The translations under genes and the position numbers were made by a program. DNA of 17,945 nucleotides from an uncultured Clostridia bacterium. Its GTDB lineage: Bacteria; Bacillota; Clostridia; UBA1381. A model generated the notes under the pieces. The model was not told the DNA's origin, did no database searches, and was given only the letters and a program-made list of their open reading frames with translations. Shown in pieces: positions 16,401 through 17,945 of this stretch; positions within the stretch are counted from its first letter, which is position 1, and each line of letters begins with the position of its first letter. The DNA is taken from positions 1 through 17,945 of the forward strand of contig CAKSJU010000042.1 in assembly GCA_934463455.1 (NCBI GenBank), written 5' to 3'.

Positions 16401-17945
16401 AAGCAATTACTCCCGCGTTCGGATTTTGAGATACCGTCAAAGGAAGATTGCTTACATCGTAAGGACTTCCGTCACTTTCCGGCAGCCAGTTCCACGAAGT
16501 CGGAACAATAACTATTCTGCCGACCGCTGACAAGTATCTGTTTGTTTTGGGATCGAGAATTGCCCTTAAGGACATTGTATGTGCCGCCCCGGTAAGCTCT
16601 GTTGTCGCAATCTTGTGCCATGCGGTCGAATACTGTCCGATGCCTATGCCCGACGCTGTATTTTTTCCGTATTTTGCCGCTGTGCTCGGAGTATAATTTG
16701 CACCCGTATAGTCGTCTATCGAATATTCAATCAGTGTATCGTAATTTGCTCCGGTTATTGAATCAACCCATATATCATAGGTATTTGTGTTTGCCAATCT
16801 GAATGCGAAATCCAGCTGCGGCGCTTTTTCCGGCATCGGATAAGCCGTGCTGCCGTCCGCAAGCACCTGCATTACTCTTTTCGATTCTGTGTAGCCGTTA
16901 TTTGCCGTATAACCGTTATTTGCGGAAATATACGCATAATCGCCGATTTTCGGTTCTTCATAGTTACCTTTCGGAGTATAGTTCCACAGCTTCGGAACAA
17001 CCGCAACCGCATCGAACGCGAAGAACCACTGTCCTCCTTCAGCTCTGCTTTCGTCTACTCTTATAGTAATTGTATGTTCTCCCGCAGCAAGACTTTGCCT
17101 TGCAATTCTGTACCACTGCATCGGCACACTGCTCCAGGAAGTTCCTATTCCGCCAATCGAGTATATGCTGTCGGAAAGTCCGACTGCGTTGTCCTTCATA
17201 TAAGCAAATTCGCCGTCGTCAATTTTAAACTTCGCCTGCGATTGATAGCTTACGCCCTGCAGGGTTGATAAAATATCAATATCAAAGGTTGATTTTTTGC
17301 TTACCTCAAAGGTATATGTTATGTCGTTCGTTTCCGCGTCTGTTCCGGTATGGTCAACCTTCATATATGTCTTGCCGCTTGCCGCGTCATTTGTTTCACT
17401 GACAAACCTGCTGCCGTCCGGAACATCAAAATTCTCCGCTTCAAGCCACGCATATTCCTTAGCTTCCGGTTTTACCGGCTCTACGGGAACAGGCGAATCA
17501 ACCGGCGACCATTTCCACGATTTCGGCGAAAGCGCAAATGCGTTCATAGCTCCGATATATCCGTCATCATTGTATCTGTTCAGCTTGAATGTAACCGTGT
17601 GCACTCCCGCTGTAAGATTTACCGTCTTTGCCTTTTGCCACTGTGTTTTAATACCGTAATAATAGCTCTCGACAGCCTCTCCGACAAAGCTTCCCGATGC
17701 GGCTGTGTATTCGCCGCCGTCTATTGAATAGGTCAGTTTTCCCGCCCAATCGTTGTTTACATTTTCAATCCAGAAATCGTAATTTCCGTCATTTGCAAGA
17801 TTTACTTCATAGATAAGAGTATTGTTTTCCTCTTGCGTCCACATACATACCATAGTTGTATTTCTTACAGGACTCTGTGCCCAATTTCCTGTCTTTACCG
17901 CATAATCCTTTGCGTAAGAAAATCCGTATTCGGTTGCCGGGTCGG
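13459..17945 (-). CDS. Giant modular clan GH-A (GH42-like) glycosidase, 5'-truncated
   Basis: The frame is open to the right edge, so the N-terminus, and any signal peptide, is missing; about 1,495 residues are visible. Numbering here is from the internal Met codon at 17853. Three N-terminal beta modules (about -30 to 115, 130-295, 300-460) share a W(Q/Y/H)(K/R)...HT motif and end in variants of VPxxWxWxP, resembling carbohydrate-binding modules. Two Ig-like domains follow (about 465-680). A TIM barrel then begins near 700 (MIWDGKPFVPMGGMF). E932 in TYNEIAF fits the clan's Asn-Glu general acid and is followed by GYAAWLENKYKTVAALNSAW, typical of GH42. E1106 in LVTETN fits the nucleophile. Their 174-residue spacing is close to that of characterised GH42 enzymes. 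An amidotransferase-like region and a C-terminal beta-sandwich follow, with no SLH domain visible. Beta-galactosidase-type activity on pectic galactan is plausible; GH-A membership is more certain than the substrate. Confidence 0.88.
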   Translation of the reverse strand, partial: DPATEYGFSYAKDYAVKTGNWAQSPVRNTTMVCMWTQEENNTLIYEVNLANDGNYDFWIENVNNDWAGKLTYSIDGGEYTAASGSFVGEAVESYYYGIKTQWQKAKTVNLTAGVHTVTFKLNRYNDDGYIGAMNAFALSPKSWKWSPVDSPVPVEPVKPEAKEYAWLEAENFDVPDGSRFVSETNDAASGKTYMKVDHTGTDAETNDITYTFEVSKKSTFDIDILSTLQGVSYQSQAKFKIDDGEFAYMKDNAVGLSDSIYSIGGIGTSWSSVPMQWYRIARQSLAAGEHTITIRVDESRAEGGQWFFAFDAVAVVPKLWNYTPKGNYEEPKIGDYAYISANNGYTANNGYTESKRVMQVLADGSTAYPMPEKAPQLDFAFRLANTNTYDIWVDSITGANYDTLIEYSIDDYTGANYTPSTAAKYGKNTASGIGIGQYSTAWHKIATTELTGAAHTMSLRAILDPKTNRYLSAVGRIVIVPTSWNWLPESDGSPYDVSNLPLTVSQNPNAGVIAFERGKDLETSFMSNLTAATDADVIYEIKLEWNGEKVNSILQRPNPLLKNREANKDYTERFKINVPSYAPDGNYKLKVRTGGNAEWITVAEAALGNGEIIKKTAAVSALNISGTTATASISANAEAVAKARLEFYKDGVLWAVSDFDEINISENTGEYTFNFAAPKIPAGQYTVKMGVQGFETQSAAASFTVENGADAKPLSNGNYYSKKTGNTHFWYVNQSGAMIWDGKPFVPMGGMFCSEFIESYNSDSPVSNKSLLKNDLNVLEELERRGIKDLYINAKLTEENLAAWDYFTQYLDEHGFRYGIQPSAATSNSYDGYYIGANVNAIKATAAAGASEASVNVKLKQLGYPEEINAKFYVISNGSCVQRGDASYTKNDSTVTFKAEGLNAADAEKTVCFLPYVKGAQITVPNIFEKEKAATFEKLNELFTVVSFGDGFRLVVDPTYNEIAFSNPAECFVPYNEEYVAGYAAWLENKYKTVAALNSAWEITPEVTSFADAARMMPINTNNGTTILAKADTNEIYSYNSASGCLWDDCVLYREYALAAYLTDTADVIKTNSDIPVVYKNVQYINPFFVNSNVKGGHDGIGAEAYGSFETVAEQTAVAGALCRQSAKTMWNLVTETNTTSDVVAKKESGIVSYGDKKTMYEHFNSLYSAGAKGVYDFVFNNRNEYVKAYAYTEKPEMYRWLGEYAAALNPAQITKGSANEQIYAIYPAPTATWNWNGTSIAHNKRTAVIPENDSDLYNNTVLSNGAYVMGTNNLDISADTIIINIKNAPLSKVYGKEIDEKLGTLAAKKNVMVMGLRYDLGQIPAIDQYYTNEFSTLGGDKVQILNPPAGAMTLATADNGKVCAFKYGNLYVIANDNWKNHEEYLTGNALASANAALNKAYYTKNETVYAKPQTGANSVTFKFNNYTAESVSGSIIIAINGCEELIDVPVTISAKTKNAEITKTINVNSENIGSVNYYFWNSLGEMTPIVPKQ
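16888..16923 (-). repeat. 18-bp tandem repeat encoding ANNGYT twice
   Basis: Two adjacent 18-base units (16906-16923 and 16888-16905) encode the same hexapeptide, residues 311-322 of the giant glycosidase. They differ at three third-codon positions only, all silent. It lies at the start of the third N-terminal module. Confidence 0.8.

Noticed and set aside
17851..17853. ATG at 17853 as the start of the giant glycosidase
   Set aside because: The frame continues upstream to the window edge with module-like sequence (for example EYGFSYAKDYAV), there is no signal peptide after this Met and no ribosome binding site before it.
1..17945. CRISPR array, tRNA, transposon or phage genes
   Set aside because: No regularly spaced repeats, cloverleaf-like sequence, transposase motif or phage protein was found on either strand.

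Overview
The window looks like a polysaccharide-utilisation locus from a Gram-positive, probably gut-associated Clostridia-type anaerobe. The evidence is AT-rich codons, strong GGAGG-type ribosome binding sites, two S-layer homology (SLH) proteins, a YesM/YesN-type two-component system and no outer-membrane (SusC/D-like) genes. SLH-anchored pectin degraders such as Monoglobus are a reasonable comparison, but the taxonomic placement is inference. No tRNA, rRNA, CRISPR array, transposase or phage gene was seen, and every gap between genes is shorter than 300 bases.

Seven of the eight genes lie on the minus strand and read from right to left. They are: a very large, 5'-truncated, probably surface-exposed clan GH-A/GH42-like glycosidase with N-terminal carbohydrate-binding-like modules (13459-17945, open at the right edge); two adjacent SLH proteins (11680-13362 and 9085-11661); a sensor histidine kinase and an AraC-type response regulator almost touching each other (7302-9002 and 5841-7298); a cytoplasmic GH78 alpha-L-rhamnosidase (3556-5730); and L-rhamnose isomerase RhaA (2269-3534), closed by a strong intrinsic terminator. 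Converging from the left is the 3' part of one plus-strand gene (1-2066), an unrecognised protein that may be a glycosidase.

The likely joint role is to sense and consume rhamnose-containing glycans, for example rhamnogalacturonan I. The surface protein would bind and trim galactose-bearing side chains. Imported rhamnosides would be cut by the GH78 enzyme, and the freed L-rhamnose isomerised to L-rhamnulose. Rhamnulokinase, rhamnulose-1-phosphate aldolase and a transporter are absent from the window and must lie elsewhere if this is right. The set recalls the Bacillus subtilis yes locus, which combines YesM/YesN with a GH42 enzyme and rhamnogalacturonan enzymes.

The most notable non-coding signals are an exact 26-bp tandem duplication that creates the present stop codon of the response regulator next to a candidate rhamnosidase promoter, a nested inverted-repeat element between the convergent genes, and two hairpin elements in the gaps flanking the SLH pair that are not ordinary terminators for the genes they separate.
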